Source: Frisingicoccus caecimuris (GTDB lineage Bacteria; Bacillota; Clostridia; Lachnospirales; Lachnospiraceae). Taken from it: 63,008 bases of DNA. The DNA lies in NCBI RefSeq assembly GCF_004340975.1, contig NZ_SLXA01000013.1, positions 1 to 63,008 on the forward strand, written 5' to 3'. The notes beneath the pieces were generated by a model, which had not been told where the DNA came from, searched no databases, and saw only the letters and a list, made by a program, of their open reading frames with translations. Below, one piece after another: positions 1-9,462 of the stretch. Both the position numbers and the translations under genes were made by a program. The stretch's first letter is position 1. Each line of letters begins with the position of its first letter.

Positions 1-12
1 TTAGACATAAAA

Positions 13-94
13 ATGGAGCCATTGCTCCATAGATGATTATTCATCTATTTTGCAACGGCCCCAGATGATTATTCATCTATTTTGCAACGGCCCC
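13..94. repeat. Hairpin followed by a 32-bp perfect tandem duplication
   Basis: A 7-bp hairpin (ATGGAGC at 13-19, GCTCCAT at 24-30) is followed by two identical 32-bp units at 31-62 and 63-94. Each unit contains its own inverted repeat AGATGA/TCATCT and ends in GGCCCC. The block stops 10 bp before the -35 box of the acpP promoter and is followed by a T run at 95-103. It may be a duplicated terminator segment of the gene upstream of the window or a regulatory repeat; the sequence alone does not decide. Confidence 0.85.
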
Positions 95-104
95 TATTTT
101 TTTG

Positions 105-132
105 TTGACAAATGAAAATATAGTGATATACT
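105..132 (+). promoter_or_regulatory. acpP/fab operon promoter with extended -10
   Basis: TTGACA at 105-110 is separated by 16 bp from TATACT at 127-132, which has an upstream TG (124-125), giving a strong extended -10 promoter. It lies about 55 bp before the acpP start codon and is directly followed by a FabT-like palindrome, so initiation would occur inside or next to that operator. Confidence 0.8.
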
Positions 133-144
133 TTGATTATCAAA
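132..144. promoter_or_regulatory. FabT-like operator in the acpP promoter
   Basis: The palindrome TTTGATTATCAAA overlaps the end of the -10 box. It equals the core of the streptococcal FabT box as I recall it (TTTGATTATCAAA with flanking A/T). FabT is a MarR-family repressor that uses long-chain acyl-ACP as co-repressor. No fabT gene is in the window; in related clusters it sits upstream of fabH, which would be left of base 1. Binding is inferred from the motif and the context. Confidence 0.7.
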
Positions 145-187
145 ATATTAAAATATCAAATAAAATAAAAGACAGAGGAGATTATTT

Positions 188-421
188 ATGTTAGAGAAAA
201 TTAGAACAATCATTGCAGATCAGTTATCCGTTGAAGAAAGCAGTATCCAGCCGGAAACATCCCTGACAAAGGATTTGGAAGCCGACTCTTTGGATTTTGT
301 CGAGCTTATTATGGCATTGGAAGATACCTTTGATGTAAAGATTGAAGAGGATGATGCTTCCAATATTTCAACGGTTCAGGATATTATGGATTATTTAAAA
401 GCACAGGGTGTTGAGGATTAA
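188..421 (+). CDS. acpP: Acyl carrier protein
   Basis: This 77-residue acidic protein carries growing acyl chains on a phosphopantetheine arm for the type II fatty acid synthase. The DSLD motif places the modified serine at Ser34, and the length and the helix II sequence after it are typical of AcpP. An AGAGGAG ribosome binding site lies 7-8 bp before the ATG. It is the first gene of the fab-acc cluster inside the window, behind a promoter with a FabT-like operator, and it is followed after one base by fabK. A separate ACP for another pathway is unlikely given the neighbours. Confidence 0.95.
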   Translation: MLEKIRTIIADQLSVEESSIQPETSLTKDLEADSLDFVELIMALEDTFDVKIEEDDASNISTVQDIMDYLKAQGVED

Positions 422-422
422 G

Positions 423-1361
423 ATGAAAACAGCGATTACAGAGTTATTGCATATTGAATATCCGATTTTCCAGGGAGGTATGGCCTGGGTGGCAGAGCAT
501 ACGCTGGCAGCAGCGGTTTCCAATTCGGGTGGTCTTGGAATTATCGCCTCCGGCGGTGCGCCTTGTGAATATATTCGGGAAGAAGTGCAAAAAACAAAGG
601 CCCTCACAAAGCAGCCCTTCGGTGTGAACGTTATGCTGATGAATCCGGAAGCGGAAGCAATTGCCCGGATGGTTGCAGAAGAGGGCGTTCAGGTAGTGAC
701 CACTGGGGCCGGTAATCCTGAGAAGTATTTTCCTTTATGGAAAGAAGCCGGAATTAAGATCATTCCTGTGGTGGCTTCTGTGGGGCTTGCCAGACGTATG
801 GCCAAATATGGTGCGGATGCCCTGATCGCTGAAGGCTGTGAATCCGGCGGTCATATTGGTGAGCAGACGACAATGGCATTAGTGCCCCAGGTCGTTCAGG
901 CCGTGGATATTCCGGTGCTGGCAGCAGGCGGTATCGGTGATGGCCGTGGTGTGGCGGCTGCCTTTATGCTTGGTGCTGAAGGCGTTCAGGTGGGGACACG
1001 TTTTTTGTTGGCAGATGAAACCCGGATTCATGATAATTATAAGGAGAAAGTAGCTAAGGCAAAGGATATTGATACCCAGGTTACCGGACGGTCAACGGGA
1101 CATCCGGTGCGTCAGCTCAGAAATCCGATGACTCGGAAGTATTTGAAAATGGAAGCAGAGGGCGCATCGGCAGAAGAACTGGAATTGATGGCGCTGGGCT
1201 CTCTTCGTCGGGCAGTGGTGGATGGAGACCTGGAAGAAGGGTCTTTCATGGCTGGTCAGATTGCAGGACTTGTAAATAAACGTCAGCCATGTAAAGAAAT
1301 TATTGAGGAAATGATGAGTGAAGCTGTAACATTAATGCAGGAAAAAGCAAACAGAAAATGA
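423..1361 (+). CDS. fabK: Enoyl-[acyl-carrier-protein] reductase II (FMN-dependent)
   Basis: FabK reduces trans-2-enoyl-ACP in the last step of each elongation cycle, using FMN and NAD(P)H. The 312-residue protein is a TIM-barrel flavoprotein of the 2-nitropropane dioxygenase family. It shows the N-terminal FQGGMAW motif, the ESGGHIG segment with the family's catalytic His at residue 144, and AAGGIGDG for phosphate binding. The ATG at 423 is preferred over the in-frame GTG at 408 because GAGG at 413-416 is correctly spaced and the GTG lies inside acpP. It replaces FabI, as in streptococci and many clostridia. Confidence 0.93.
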   Translation: MKTAITELLHIEYPIFQGGMAWVAEHTLAAAVSNSGGLGIIASGGAPCEYIREEVQKTKALTKQPFGVNVMLMNPEAEAIARMVAEEGVQVVTTGAGNPEKYFPLWKEAGIKIIPVVASVGLARRMAKYGADALIAEGCESGGHIGEQTTMALVPQVVQAVDIPVLAAGGIGDGRGVAAAFMLGAEGVQVGTRFLLADETRIHDNYKEKVAKAKDIDTQVTGRSTGHPVRQLRNPMTRKYLKMEAEGASAEELELMALGSLRRAVVDGDLEEGSFMAGQIAGLVNKRQPCKEIIEEMMSEAVTLMQEKANRK

Positions 1362-1391
1362 GGACGCTGCAAATGCGGCGGCTTTATTTTT
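1362..1391 (+). terminator. Weak hairpin with T-rich tail between fabK and fabD
   Basis: CGCTGC (1365-1370) can pair with GCGGCG (1375-1380) with one G-T pair and an AAAT loop, followed by a T-rich stretch. The stem is short, so this may reduce rather than stop read-through from acpP-fabK into fabD. Confidence 0.4.
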
Positions 1392-1401
1392 AGACATATA
1401 T

Positions 1402-1414
1402 TTTGAATATCAAA
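1402..1414. promoter_or_regulatory. Second FabT-like operator, upstream of fabD
   Basis: TTTGAATATCAAA keeps both arms TTTGA and TCAAA of the acpP-proximal box (132-144) with a different 3-base centre (ATA for TTA). It lies in the 73-bp fabK-fabD gap just after a weak terminator, 20 bp before the fabD start. This suggests a second control point, possibly over an internal promoter; a convincing -35/-10 pair is not visible. Confidence 0.6.
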
Positions 1415-1434
1415 TTAATTTTGGAGTAAAGAGA

Positions 1435-2355
1435 ATGAAAAAGACAGCATTGATTTTTCCGGGGCAGGGTGCTCAGAAGATTGGTATGGGAAAGGATTTT
1501 TACGAGACTTTTTCAATAAGCAGGGAAGTTTATGATCAGGCTGGTAAGTGGCTGGACATGGATGTAAAAAGCCTTTGCTTTGAAGAAAATGATAAATTAG
1601 ATATTACCCGTTATACTCAGATTGGATTGTTGACCACGGAGCTTGCTATACTCAAAGCGGTGGAAGCCATGGAAATCGTTCCAATTGTGACGGCGGGGTT
1701 AAGTCTTGGAGAGTATGCGGCGTTAACAGCGGCAGGAAAAATTTCAGTGGAGGATGCCATTCGGGTCATCGATAAGCGGGGACAGTATATGCAGGAAGCG
1801 GTTCCGGCAGGCGGTGCTATGGCGGCCGTACTTGGATTGAATGTGGAAACCATTGAAAAAATATGTGCTGACACCCGGGGAATTGTAGAAATTGCCAATG
1901 ACAATTGTCCGGGACAGACGGTAATCTCCGGGGAGGCGGAAGCGGTATATCTGGCGAGCGAGGCCATGAAAGGCGCTGGAGCCAAACGGGTAGCCATGCT
2001 GAATGTGAGCGGTCCTTTTCATTCATCCATGTTGAAAAGGGCCGGTGAATGCCTGGCACCGGAACTTGAGCACATTTGTTGGTTGGACTCGGATATCCCT
2101 TATGTATCCAATACGACCGCAGAGCTTATCAGAGATAAAGGAATGATAGCTCCGCTGCTTGTTCGTCAGGTTTCCGAATCTGTCCGGTGGCAGCAGGATA
2201 TGAAAGTGATGGTGGACATGGGTGTGGAAATTTTTGTAGAGATCGGACCGGGAAAAACATTGGCCGGATTTGCAAAACGAATCAACCGAAAAATTCCATG
2301 TCTAACAATAGAGACCGTCAAAGATCTGGAAAAGTTGGAGGCGTTAAAATGTTAA
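1435..2355 (+). CDS. fabD: Malonyl-CoA:ACP transacylase
   Basis: FabD moves malonyl from CoA to ACP. The 306-residue acyltransferase has the N-terminal FPGQGAQ motif, the nucleophile Ser90 in GLSLGEY, and His196 in GPFHSSM, which complete the catalytic pair. The length is normal. It begins after a 73-bp gap holding a FabT-like box and its end overlaps fabG by 7 bp, which indicates translational coupling. Confidence 0.95.
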   Translation: MKKTALIFPGQGAQKIGMGKDFYETFSISREVYDQAGKWLDMDVKSLCFEENDKLDITRYTQIGLLTTELAILKAVEAMEIVPIVTAGLSLGEYAALTAAGKISVEDAIRVIDKRGQYMQEAVPAGGAMAAVLGLNVETIEKICADTRGIVEIANDNCPGQTVISGEAEAVYLASEAMKGAGAKRVAMLNVSGPFHSSMLKRAGECLAPELEHICWLDSDIPYVSNTTAELIRDKGMIAPLLVRQVSESVRWQQDMKVMVDMGVEIFVEIGPGKTLAGFAKRINRKIPCLTIETVKDLEKLEALKC

Positions 2356-3089
2356 AGAATAAAATAGCTCTTATAACCGGCGGCGGCAGGGGGATCGGCG
2401 CAGGTATTGCCAGGGAGATGGCTGCTCAGGGAGCGGTGGTCATCATCAATTACAGTCATTCCGAAGAAGCGGCGAAGCAGGTACAGTCAGAGATTCGGGC
2501 AGCCGGAGGCAAGGCAGAAGTTTTTTGCTGTGATGTCTCGGATTATAACAGCGTAAAAGCGATGACAGGCGACATCATCCAACACTACGGCCGGCTGGAT
2601 ATTCTTGTGAATAATGCCGGGATTGTCAAAGACGGCCTGCTGATGCGGATGAAAGAAACAGATTTTGATAAAGTCATTGATATTAATCTGAAGGGCACAT
2701 TTAATTGCATTCAGAACGTGTCCCGTCAGATGTTGAAACAAAGATACGGACGTATTATCAATATGTCTTCGGTTGTCGGTATTTATGGCAATGCGGGACA
2801 GGCAAATTATGCCGCATCCAAAGCGGGAATCATCGGATTAACAAAGTCGGCGGCGAAGGAACTTGGGCGTCGCGGCATTACAGTCAATGCCATTGCGCCT
2901 GGATTTATCCAGACAGATATGACCGAAACTTTAAGCGAAGCATTGAAAGAAAAAATACTTTCGGCGATTGCTTTGGAAAGCTTTGGCACAGTGCAAGATA
3001 TTGCCCATGCCGCATGTTTTCTGGCATCAGATCGGGCGAAGTATATTACCGGGCAGGTTCTCGGCGTAGATGGCGGCATAAGTATGTAA
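2349..3089 (+). CDS. fabG: 3-oxoacyl-ACP reductase
   Basis: FabG reduces beta-ketoacyl-ACP with NADPH. This 246-residue short-chain dehydrogenase has the Rossmann motif TGGGRGIG near residue 12, NNAG near residue 88, Ser141, and the catalytic Tyr154-x3-Lys158 in YAASK. It ends with the family's VDGGISM tail. The ATG at 2349 overlaps the fabD stop and gives the standard N-terminus; a longer in-frame reading inside fabD would add an unrelated extension. Confidence 0.95.
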   Translation: MLKNKIALITGGGRGIGAGIAREMAAQGAVVIINYSHSEEAAKQVQSEIRAAGGKAEVFCCDVSDYNSVKAMTGDIIQHYGRLDILVNNAGIVKDGLLMRMKETDFDKVIDINLKGTFNCIQNVSRQMLKQRYGRIINMSSVVGIYGNAGQANYAASKAGIIGLTKSAAKELGRRGITVNAIAPGFIQTDMTETLSEALKEKILSAIALESFGTVQDIAHAACFLASDRAKYITGQVLGVDGGISM

Positions 3090-3100
3090 GGAGAGTTGAA

Positions 3101-4342
3101 ATGAAAGAACGTGTTGTAGTTACAGGAATGGGTGCCATTACACCGATTGGTAATAATATCGAAGAATTTTGGAATGGAATTAAGGCGGGAAAAACCGGAT
3201 TCGGGAAAATCCGTGCCTTTGATACGACAAATTTTAAAACATCTCTTGCAGCGGAGGTAAAGGATTTTAATGCCGCAGATTATATGGATAAACGAGCGGC
3301 ACGCCGTATGGAATTATTTTGCCAGTATGCGGTGGCGGCTTCAAAAGAGGCCATTGAAAATGCCAGACTGGATATGGACAAAGAAGATCCATTCCGCGTC
3401 GGTGTCTGTGTCAGTTCCAGTGTGGGAAGCCTTCAGGTTATGGAAAAAGAGGAAAAACGACTGGTGGAAAAAGGACCGGGCAGAGTCGGTCCGCTGCTTG
3501 TGCCGATGATGATTTCGAATATGGCTTCCGGCAATGTTTCTATTGCATTCGGTTGCCGGGGCAAATCTTTAAATGTCGTGACGGCCTGTGCGACGGGCAC
3601 CCACTCTATTGGCGAAGCCTATCGGAGTATTCAGGCGGGAGAAGTTGACGTCATGTTGGCCGGAGGCGCGGAGGCTGCCATCTGTCCGATCGGTATTGCC
3701 GGCTTTGCTTCGTTGACGGCGTTGACTTCTGCTTCGGACCCGGAAAGGGCCTCCATTCCTTTTGATAAAGAGCGCAGCGGATTTGTTATGGGTGAAGGTG
3801 CCGGAGTTGTTGTGCTTGAAAGCCTTTCCCATGCGAAAGCCCGGGGAGCGCACATTCTTGCAGAGGTGGCTGGATATGGCGCAACCTCGGACGCTTACCA
3901 TATTACATCCCCTTGCGAGGACGGCAGCGGTGCAGCAAAAGCCATGGAACTTGCTATGAAAGAAGCCGGAGTAAAGCCGGAGGAAGTGAGCTATATCAAC
4001 GCCCATGGAACAAGTACCCATCATAATGATCTGTTTGAGACGCGGGCTATCAAGCGAGCCTTTGGCAATACAGCATATCAGGTACCGATCAGTTCAACAA
4101 AGTCTATGATCGGACATTTACTTGGAGCTGCCGGTGCTGTGGAATTTATTACCTGTGTAAAATCCATTGAAGACGGATATATCCATCCAACGGTTGGTCT
4201 GAAAGTGGCTGATGAGGAATGTGATCTGAATTATGTGCCGGGACAGGGAATTTATGGCGAGGTTCGGGTGGCTCTTTCCAATTCGCTCGGATTTGGCGGA
4301 CATAATGCAACGCTGGCTGTGAAAAAGTTTGAGGAGGCATAA
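3101..4342 (+). CDS. fabF: 3-oxoacyl-ACP synthase II
   Basis: FabF condenses malonyl-ACP with acyl-ACP, extending the chain by two carbons. The 413-residue thiolase-fold enzyme carries the Cys-His-His triad: Cys163 in TACATGTH, His302 in NAHGTST and His339 in IGHLLGA. The start at 3101 has GGAGAG 5 bp upstream and gives the typical [10 protein letters not shown] beginning. An open frame continues upstream inside fabG but has no family similarity, so it was excluded. Confidence 0.95.
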   Translation: MKERVVVTGMGAITPIGNNIEEFWNGIKAGKTGFGKIRAFDTTNFKTSLAAEVKDFNAADYMDKRAARRMELFCQYAVAASKEAIENARLDMDKEDPFRVGVCVSSSVGSLQVMEKEEKRLVEKGPGRVGPLLVPMMISNMASGNVSIAFGCRGKSLNVVTACATGTHSIGEAYRSIQAGEVDVMLAGGAEAAICPIGIAGFASLTALTSASDPERASIPFDKERSGFVMGEGAGVVVLESLSHAKARGAHILAEVAGYGATSDAYHITSPCEDGSGAAKAMELAMKEAGVKPEEVSYINAHGTSTHHNDLFETRAIKRAFGNTAYQVPISSTKSMIGHLLGAAGAVEFITCVKSIEDGYIHPTVGLKVADEECDLNYVPGQGIYGEVRVALSNSLGFGGHNATLAVKKFEEA

Positions 4343-4346
4343 GTTT

Positions 4347-4817
4347 ATGGAATTTGAACAGATGCTTCGATTGGTCGAAATGGTATCGACATCGGGACTT
4401 ACCGAATTTGATTATGAAGAAGGCAATCTTAAAATTCATCTCGGAAAAAAATTGCCGAAAATGCAGCAGATTGGTAAAAATAGCGGCACGTTAAACAGCG
4501 GGGAGCTTTCGGAAGATGTAAGTGCAAGTAGTACGAATGTGTCGGAGATGGAAACAGAGACCTCAGAAAAGGCGCCGGATGGAACGGCGGTGACATCTCC
4601 CATCGTTGGCGTGTTTTACGCGGCGCCGGGACCGGAAAAAGAGCCCTTTGTCCGGGTGGGTGATCGGGTGGAAGCCGGGCAGGTCATTGGTATTGTTGAA
4701 GCTATGAAATTGATGAATGAGATACAAAGCGATGCATCCGGCGTTGTGACAAAGATTTGTGTACAGGATGGGGAAGGCGTGGAATACGGACAGCCTCTGA
4801 TATATGTACAGGAATAG
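4347..4817 (+). CDS. accB: Biotin carboxyl carrier protein of acetyl-CoA carboxylase
   Basis: AccB carries biotin between the carboxylase and transcarboxylase parts of acetyl-CoA carboxylase. The 156-residue protein has an N-terminal helical region, a low-complexity Ser/Glu-rich linker near residues 45-80, and a C-terminal biotinyl domain with Lys121 in [15 protein letters not shown] at the end of fabF serves as its ribosome binding site, 8 bp before the ATG at 4347. The accB-fabZ-accC order matches other Firmicute clusters. Confidence 0.93.
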   Translation: MEFEQMLRLVEMVSTSGLTEFDYEEGNLKIHLGKKLPKMQQIGKNSGTLNSGELSEDVSASSTNVSEMETETSEKAPDGTAVTSPIVGVFYAAPGPEKEPFVRVGDRVEAGQVIGIVEAMKLMNEIQSDASGVVTKICVQDGEGVEYGQPLIYVQE

Positions 4818-4826
4818 AGGCGGGAT

Positions 4827-5252
4827 ATGATTTTTGGAATTAAAGATATTATGGAAATAATCCCTCACAGACAGCCCATGCTGCTTGTCGATAAAGTGGA
4901 GATTCTGGAAGAGGATAAAAAAGCTGCAGGTTACAAGGGCGTTACTTATAATGAACCCTTTTTTGCAGGCCATTTTCCAACGGAGCCGGTCATGCCGGGG
5001 GTTTTACTCATGGAGGCGATGGCTCAGACAACGGCAGTTCTTCTTTTGCATAAAGACGATATGCGGGGTAAGATTGGTTATTACGGCGGAATCAATAAGG
5101 CAAAATTCCGTAAAAAAGTTGTTCCGGGAAGTCTGCTGCGCATGGAGGTTGAGGTGCTGAAACGCCGGGGACCTGTGGCTGTTGTTTATGGAAAGACCTA
5201 TACAGAAGAAGGTCTGGCGGCGGAAGGCGAAATGACATTTATGATTGGTTAA
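4827..5252 (+). CDS. fabZ: 3-hydroxyacyl-ACP dehydratase
   Basis: FabZ removes water from 3-hydroxyacyl-ACP. This 141-residue hotdog-fold protein has the active site His49 in GHFP and Glu63 in the central helix (LMEAMAQ). No FabA-type isomerase features are visible. It sits 9 bp after accB with its own GAGGCGGG ribosome binding site. Unsaturated chain synthesis would need FabM or a bifunctional FabZ elsewhere; this window gives no answer. Confidence 0.94.
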   Translation: MIFGIKDIMEIIPHRQPMLLVDKVEILEEDKKAAGYKGVTYNEPFFAGHFPTEPVMPGVLLMEAMAQTTAVLLLHKDDMRGKIGYYGGINKAKFRKKVVPGSLLRMEVEVLKRRGPVAVVYGKTYTEEGLAAEGEMTFMIG

Positions 5253-5265
5253 TGAGGTGAAAGAC

Positions 5266-6615
5266 TTGATAAATAAAGTATTAATTGCCAACCGGGGAGA
5301 GATTGCCGTCCGTATTATCCGGGCCTGTCGGGAGATGGGTATTGAGACGGTGGCTGTGTATTCAAAAGCAGATGAAACGGCGCTTCATGTCCAGTTGGCC
5401 GACGAGGCTGTATGTATCGGTCCGGCGGTTTCAAAAGACAGTTATCTGAATATGGAAAATATGATCAGTGCCACGGTCATCAGCGGCGCGGATGCCATTC
5501 ATCCGGGATTTGGATTTTTGTCGGAAAATGCCCGGTTTGCTGAAATGTGCCGTCAGTGCCATATTACATTTATCGGACCTTCACCTGAGTTGATTCATAA
5601 AATGGGCAATAAATCTGAGGCGCGAAAAACAATGATGGAGGCTGGCGTTCCGGTGGTTCCGGGAACGAAGGAGCCGGTGCATACGGCAGAGGAAGCCAGA
5701 AAAATGGCAGATGTCATGGGATATCCGGTCATGATCAAGGCATCTTCCGGCGGCGGGGGAAAGGGTATGCGTATATCCAGAAGCCCGGAAGATTTTCAAG
5801 AGAACTTTCAGCTGGCCCAGATGGAGTCCGTCAACAGCTTTAATGATGATACCATGTATATTGAAAAATATATCGAATCTCCGCGCCATATTGAGTTTCA
5901 GATTTTGGGCGATGCCTTTGGTCATATCATCCATCTGGGGGAAAGAGATTGCTCGATTCAAAGACGGCATCAGAAAGTGCTGGAAGAATCCCCGTCTCCG
6001 GCTGTTGACGATGAACTTCGGGAAAAGATGGGGCGTGCTGCCGTCCAGGCAGCACGGGCAGTCGGTTACGAGAGCGCGGGGACAATCGAATTTTTGCTGG
6101 ATAAAAATAAAAACTTCTATTTTATGGAGATGAATACTCGAATTCAGGTCGAACATCCGGTGACCGAATTCGTGACGAATGTAGATTTGATTAAAAGTCA
6201 GATACGAATTGCTGCCGGAGAGCCTTTAAATATAGGGCAGGAAGATATAGAAATTAAGGGACATGCCATTGAGTGCCGGATAAATGCAGAAAATCCGGAA
6301 AAGAATTTCCAGCCCTCGCCGGGAAAGATTGAGCGTCTTCATTTGCCGGGAGGCAAAGGCGTTCGTGTGGATACGGCGGCCTATGCGGGATATGAAATTC
6401 CGCCTTATTATGATTCAATGATCGCCAAGCTGATTGTGCTCGGTAAATCAAGAAATGAAGCCATCAAAAAGATGAAAAGTGCATTAAGTGAATTTATTGT
6501 CGATGGTATTGATACCAATGTGGATTTTCAGATGGAAATCATGAATCATCCGAAATTTCAGAGCGGTGATTTCAGTACGGACTTTATTGAACAAATGAAA
6601 AAGGAGGGTGAATAA
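5266..6615 (+). CDS. accC: Biotin carboxylase subunit of acetyl-CoA carboxylase
   Basis: AccC carboxylates biotin on AccB using ATP and bicarbonate. The 449-residue ATP-grasp enzyme starts with [15 protein letters not shown], has the glycine-rich ATP loop SSGGGGKGM near residue 165, and the [14 protein letters not shown] signature near residue 290. I chose the TTG at 5266 because GAGGTG at 5254-5259 is well placed and the N-terminus then matches the family; an upstream TTG at 5245 lies within fabZ and would add seven residues. The stop overlaps the accD start (TAATG). Confidence 0.92.
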   Translation: MINKVLIANRGEIAVRIIRACREMGIETVAVYSKADETALHVQLADEAVCIGPAVSKDSYLNMENMISATVISGADAIHPGFGFLSENARFAEMCRQCHITFIGPSPELIHKMGNKSEARKTMMEAGVPVVPGTKEPVHTAEEARKMADVMGYPVMIKASSGGGGKGMRISRSPEDFQENFQLAQMESVNSFNDDTMYIEKYIESPRHIEFQILGDAFGHIIHLGERDCSIQRRHQKVLEESPSPAVDDELREKMGRAAVQAARAVGYESAGTIEFLLDKNKNFYFMEMNTRIQVEHPVTEFVTNVDLIKSQIRIAAGEPLNIGQEDIEIKGHAIECRINAENPEKNFQPSPGKIERLHLPGGKGVRVDTAAYAGYEIPPYYDSMIAKLIVLGKSRNEAIKKMKSALSEFIVDGIDTNVDFQMEIMNHPKFQSGDFSTDFIEQMKKEGE

Positions 6616-7520
6616 TGCCGAAGTTAAACAGTATGTTTAAAAAAACGACCTATATCACCCTGTCCAATCGGCAGCAGAGCATCCGTCAGGATGCCCTGGT
6701 AACAGAAAAAGAACTGGAGCAGCCAAACGTACCAGAAGGGCTTTGGAAAAAATGTGAAAAATGCGGCGCCCTTCTTTATGACAGAGATCTGGAAAAAAAT
6801 TTCTATGTATGCCAGGAATGTGGTCATCACCAGCGCATTTCTGCCTGGAAACGGATTGCACAGATTGCTGATGCAGGCAGTTTTGAAGAATTGGATGCAG
6901 TCATGACGGAGAGAAATTCTCTGAATTTTCCGGATTACGAAAAAAAATTGGAGGCCATGCGAAAATCCACCGGATTAAATGAAGGCGTGGTCTATGGACT
7001 GTGTACGATTCATGGCGAGCAAGCTGTACTGGCAGTCATGGATGCACGGTTTATGATGGGAAGCATGGGAACCATCGTGGGTGAAAAAATCACACGAGCC
7101 ATAGAAACGGCTACAAGGCTGAAACTCCCGGTGATTATTTTTACATGTTCCGGAGGTGCGCGGATGCAGGAAGGTATTTTATCACTGATGCAGATGGCAA
7201 AAACCTCGGCAGCGGTGGAAGCTCACGGAAGGGCCGGTCTGCCCTATTTTACCGTCATTACCGACCCGACGACCGGCGGCGTGACGGCCAGCTTTGCAAT
7301 GCTCGGTGACGTCATTCTTGCGGAACCGGACGTTTTGATTGGATTTGCCGGACAGAGGGTCATTGAACAGACCATCGGTCAAAAGCTGCCAGAAGGTTTT
7401 CAGCGGGCAGAATTTATGCTGGCACATGGATTTATCGATCAGATTGTGGAACGTAAAGATTTGAAACAGCGATTATTTCAGCTCATCCGGGCCCATCGGC
7501 CGGTGCATCCGGAGGCATAG
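6615..7520 (+). CDS. accD: Acetyl-CoA carboxylase carboxyltransferase subunit beta
   Basis: AccD with AccA transfers carboxyl from biotin to acetyl-CoA to give malonyl-CoA. The 301-residue protein has the N-terminal four-cysteine zinc ribbon (C47-x2-C50 and C66-x2-C69), then the crotonase-like carboxyltransferase fold with SGGARMQEG and [11 protein letters not shown]. It overlaps accC by one base and is followed three bases later by accA, so the two subunits are made together. Confidence 0.95.
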   Translation: MPKLNSMFKKTTYITLSNRQQSIRQDALVTEKELEQPNVPEGLWKKCEKCGALLYDRDLEKNFYVCQECGHHQRISAWKRIAQIADAGSFEELDAVMTERNSLNFPDYEKKLEAMRKSTGLNEGVVYGLCTIHGEQAVLAVMDARFMMGSMGTIVGEKITRAIETATRLKLPVIIFTCSGGARMQEGILSLMQMAKTSAAVEAHGRAGLPYFTVITDPTTGGVTASFAMLGDVILAEPDVLIGFAGQRVIEQTIGQKLPEGFQRAEFMLAHGFIDQIVERKDLKQRLFQLIRAHRPVHPEA

Positions 7521-7523
7521 GCC

Positions 7524-8339
7524 ATGAAGAAAGAAACACGAGGCGAAGGACATATGAAGTTTAGTGCATGGGACAGAGTACGGATTGCCAGAGAAATGGA
7601 TCGTCCGACAAGTCTTTATTATATTGAACACATTTTTGAGGATTTTATAGAGCTCCATGGAGACCGGGGAATAAAGGATGACCCGGCGATCGTGGGCGGT
7701 ATCGGTTTTCTTGAAGGTCGGCCGGTGACCGTCATTGGTCAGCAAAAAGGACGGAATCTGAAAGAACAGGTTCAGCGTAATTTCGGCATGCCGAATCCGG
7801 AAGGTTATCGTAAAGCGCTGCGGCTGATGAAACAGGCAGAGAAATTTCATCGTCCGATTGTTTGTTTTGTAGATACGTCCGGAGCATTTTGCGGTATTGA
7901 AGCAGAGGAACGGGGACAGGGAGAAGCTATTGCGCGGAACCTTATGGAAATGGCAGGATTGACTGTACCGGTATTATCCATTGTGATCGGAGAAGGGGGA
8001 AGCGGCGGTGCCCTGGCTATGGCTGTAGGAAATGAAGTCTGGTGCCTGGAAAATTCTGTGTATTCGGTCCTTTCTCCGGAGGGCTTTGCGGCCATTTTAT
8101 GGAAAGACGGTAAACGGGCCGATGAGGCGGCCGAAGTCATGAAGATGACATCGGAACATTTGAAGGCTTTAAAAGTTGTGGACAGGGTTTTTGCCGAACC
8201 GGAGCCGGTACATGTGGATCATGGAGGAGCATTGGCAGAGGAAATAAAACAGGCGATGACAGAATTCTTCCAGCGTTATGAGCGGATGGCGCCGGAAGAA
8301 GTTGTAAAAGAACGTTACGAGCGATTCCGCCATTTTTAG
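7524..8339 (+). CDS. accA: Acetyl-CoA carboxylase carboxyltransferase subunit alpha
   Basis: AccA pairs with AccD in the carboxyltransferase half of acetyl-CoA carboxylase. The 271-residue protein shows [29 protein letters not shown] and [10 protein letters not shown]. It lacks roughly 50 N-terminal residues present in Bacillus and E. coli AccA; the shared region begins at WDRVRIAR. This seems a natural short form because a good ribosome binding site (GGAGG at 7511-7515) precedes the ATG. A start at 7554 is also possible but has a weaker site. Confidence 0.92.
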   Translation: MKKETRGEGHMKFSAWDRVRIAREMDRPTSLYYIEHIFEDFIELHGDRGIKDDPAIVGGIGFLEGRPVTVIGQQKGRNLKEQVQRNFGMPNPEGYRKALRLMKQAEKFHRPIVCFVDTSGAFCGIEAEERGQGEAIARNLMEMAGLTVPVLSIVIGEGGSGGALAMAVGNEVWCLENSVYSVLSPEGFAAILWKDGKRADEAAEVMKMTSEHLKALKVVDRVFAEPEPVHVDHGGALAEEIKQAMTEFFQRYERMAPEEVVKERYERFRHF

Positions 8340-8348
8340 GAGAAAAGA

Positions 8349-9455
8349 ATGAAATCAGAGCAAATAAAACCATTGAAAATCGGTGAATTGACGGCAAGAC
8401 TGCCGATCATCCAGGGCGGCATGGGGGTTGGCGTCAGCCTTTCATCGCTGGCAGGCGCTGTGGCAGCGGCGGGCGGTATTGGTGTTATCTCCACGGCCCA
8501 GATTGGATTTTACCGTCCGGATTTTGAAAAGAATCCTCTGGAAGCCAATTTAAAGGCCGTAAAAGAACAGATTATTTTGGCAAAGGAAAAGGCCGGAGAC
8601 GGAGTGATCGGTGTGAATATTATGGCGGCCACAAGAAATTATAAGGCATATGTCATGGCGGCCGTCCGGGCCGGTGTGGATGTGATTATTTCCGGTGCGG
8701 GCCTGCCAAAAAATCTTCCCGAATATATCAGAGGATCTGCGGTCAAAATCGCCCCGATGGTCTCTTCGGAGAAAGCGGCAAAGGTCATCTGTCGCCTCTG
8801 GGACAGAAATCATCACTGTGCACCGGATATGGTGGTGGTGGAAGGACCTCTGGCAGGCGGCCATCTGGGTTTTTCTGAGAAGGAATTGTCGCCCTTTATG
8901 GAAAACAATAGTAATGACATTTCACAGATGATGGCCGATTATGATGAGGAAATCCGTCGCATTATCCGTGTATGCCGTGAATATGGCGAGAAATATGAAA
9001 AGGAAATTCCTGTTGTTGTGGCCGGGGGTATTGATACACCGGAAAAGACCGAACATGCCCTTTCTCTGGGAGCGTCCGGCATTCAGGCGTCAACCCCTTT
9101 TGTGGCAACAGAAGAATGCGACGCCCACAGCAATTTTAAAGAAGCTTATATCAGAGCGAAAAGCGATGATGTTGTCATCTTAAAAAGCCCGGTAGGCATG
9201 CCGGGGCGCGGCATAAAAAATGCTTTTCTCGAAAAAGTTGCCCGGGGAGAACGGGGGAAAATTCATTGCAGACAATGTCTGGAAAATTGTAATCCGGCGA
9301 CAATTCCCTATTGTATTACCGATGCGCTGATTCGGGCCGTTAAGGGGGATGTGGAAAATGGCCTTATTTTCTGCGGTGCCAATGTGGATAAAATTCAAAA
9401 AATATCCACTGTGAGAGAGGTCATCGGGAATATTCTGGGAAAAGAAAATATTTAG
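8349..9455 (+). CDS. FabK-like NAD(P)H-dependent flavin oxidoreductase / nitronate monooxygenase family
   Basis: This 368-residue FMN TIM-barrel protein belongs to the 2-nitropropane dioxygenase family that includes FabK. It has IIQGGMGVGVS at the N-terminus, EGPLAGGHLGF with the family His, and VVAGGID for phosphate binding. It differs from the upstream FabK by an insertion after the GGHLGF segment and by a C-terminal cysteine group: C307-x2-C310-x3-C314-x7-C322. It lies 9 bp after accA and probably belongs to the fab operon. It could be an alternative enoyl reductase or a nitronate/quinone oxidoreductase; the sequence does not settle this. Confidence 0.8.
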   Translation: MKSEQIKPLKIGELTARLPIIQGGMGVGVSLSSLAGAVAAAGGIGVISTAQIGFYRPDFEKNPLEANLKAVKEQIILAKEKAGDGVIGVNIMAATRNYKAYVMAAVRAGVDVIISGAGLPKNLPEYIRGSAVKIAPMVSSEKAAKVICRLWDRNHHCAPDMVVVEGPLAGGHLGFSEKELSPFMENNSNDISQMMADYDEEIRRIIRVCREYGEKYEKEIPVVVAGGIDTPEKTEHALSLGASGIQASTPFVATEECDAHSNFKEAYIRAKSDDVVILKSPVGMPGRGIKNAFLEKVARGERGKIHCRQCLENCNPATIPYCITDALIRAVKGDVENGLIFCGANVDKIQKISTVREVIGNILGKENI

Positions 9456-9462
9456 TCTTTCT

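Noticed and set aside
2705-3100. Upstream extension of the fabF frame inside fabG
   Set aside because: The extension has no family similarity and lies on top of fabG; a proper ribosome site supports the start at 3101.
3569-4024. Minus-strand open frame of about 150 codons inside fabF
   Set aside because: It is antisense to a clear enzyme gene, has no ribosome site or recognisable motif, and its composition follows the codon pattern of fabF.
5581-6156. Minus-strand open frame of 191 codons inside accC
   Set aside because: Shadow of the ATP-grasp gene with no start signal or motif.
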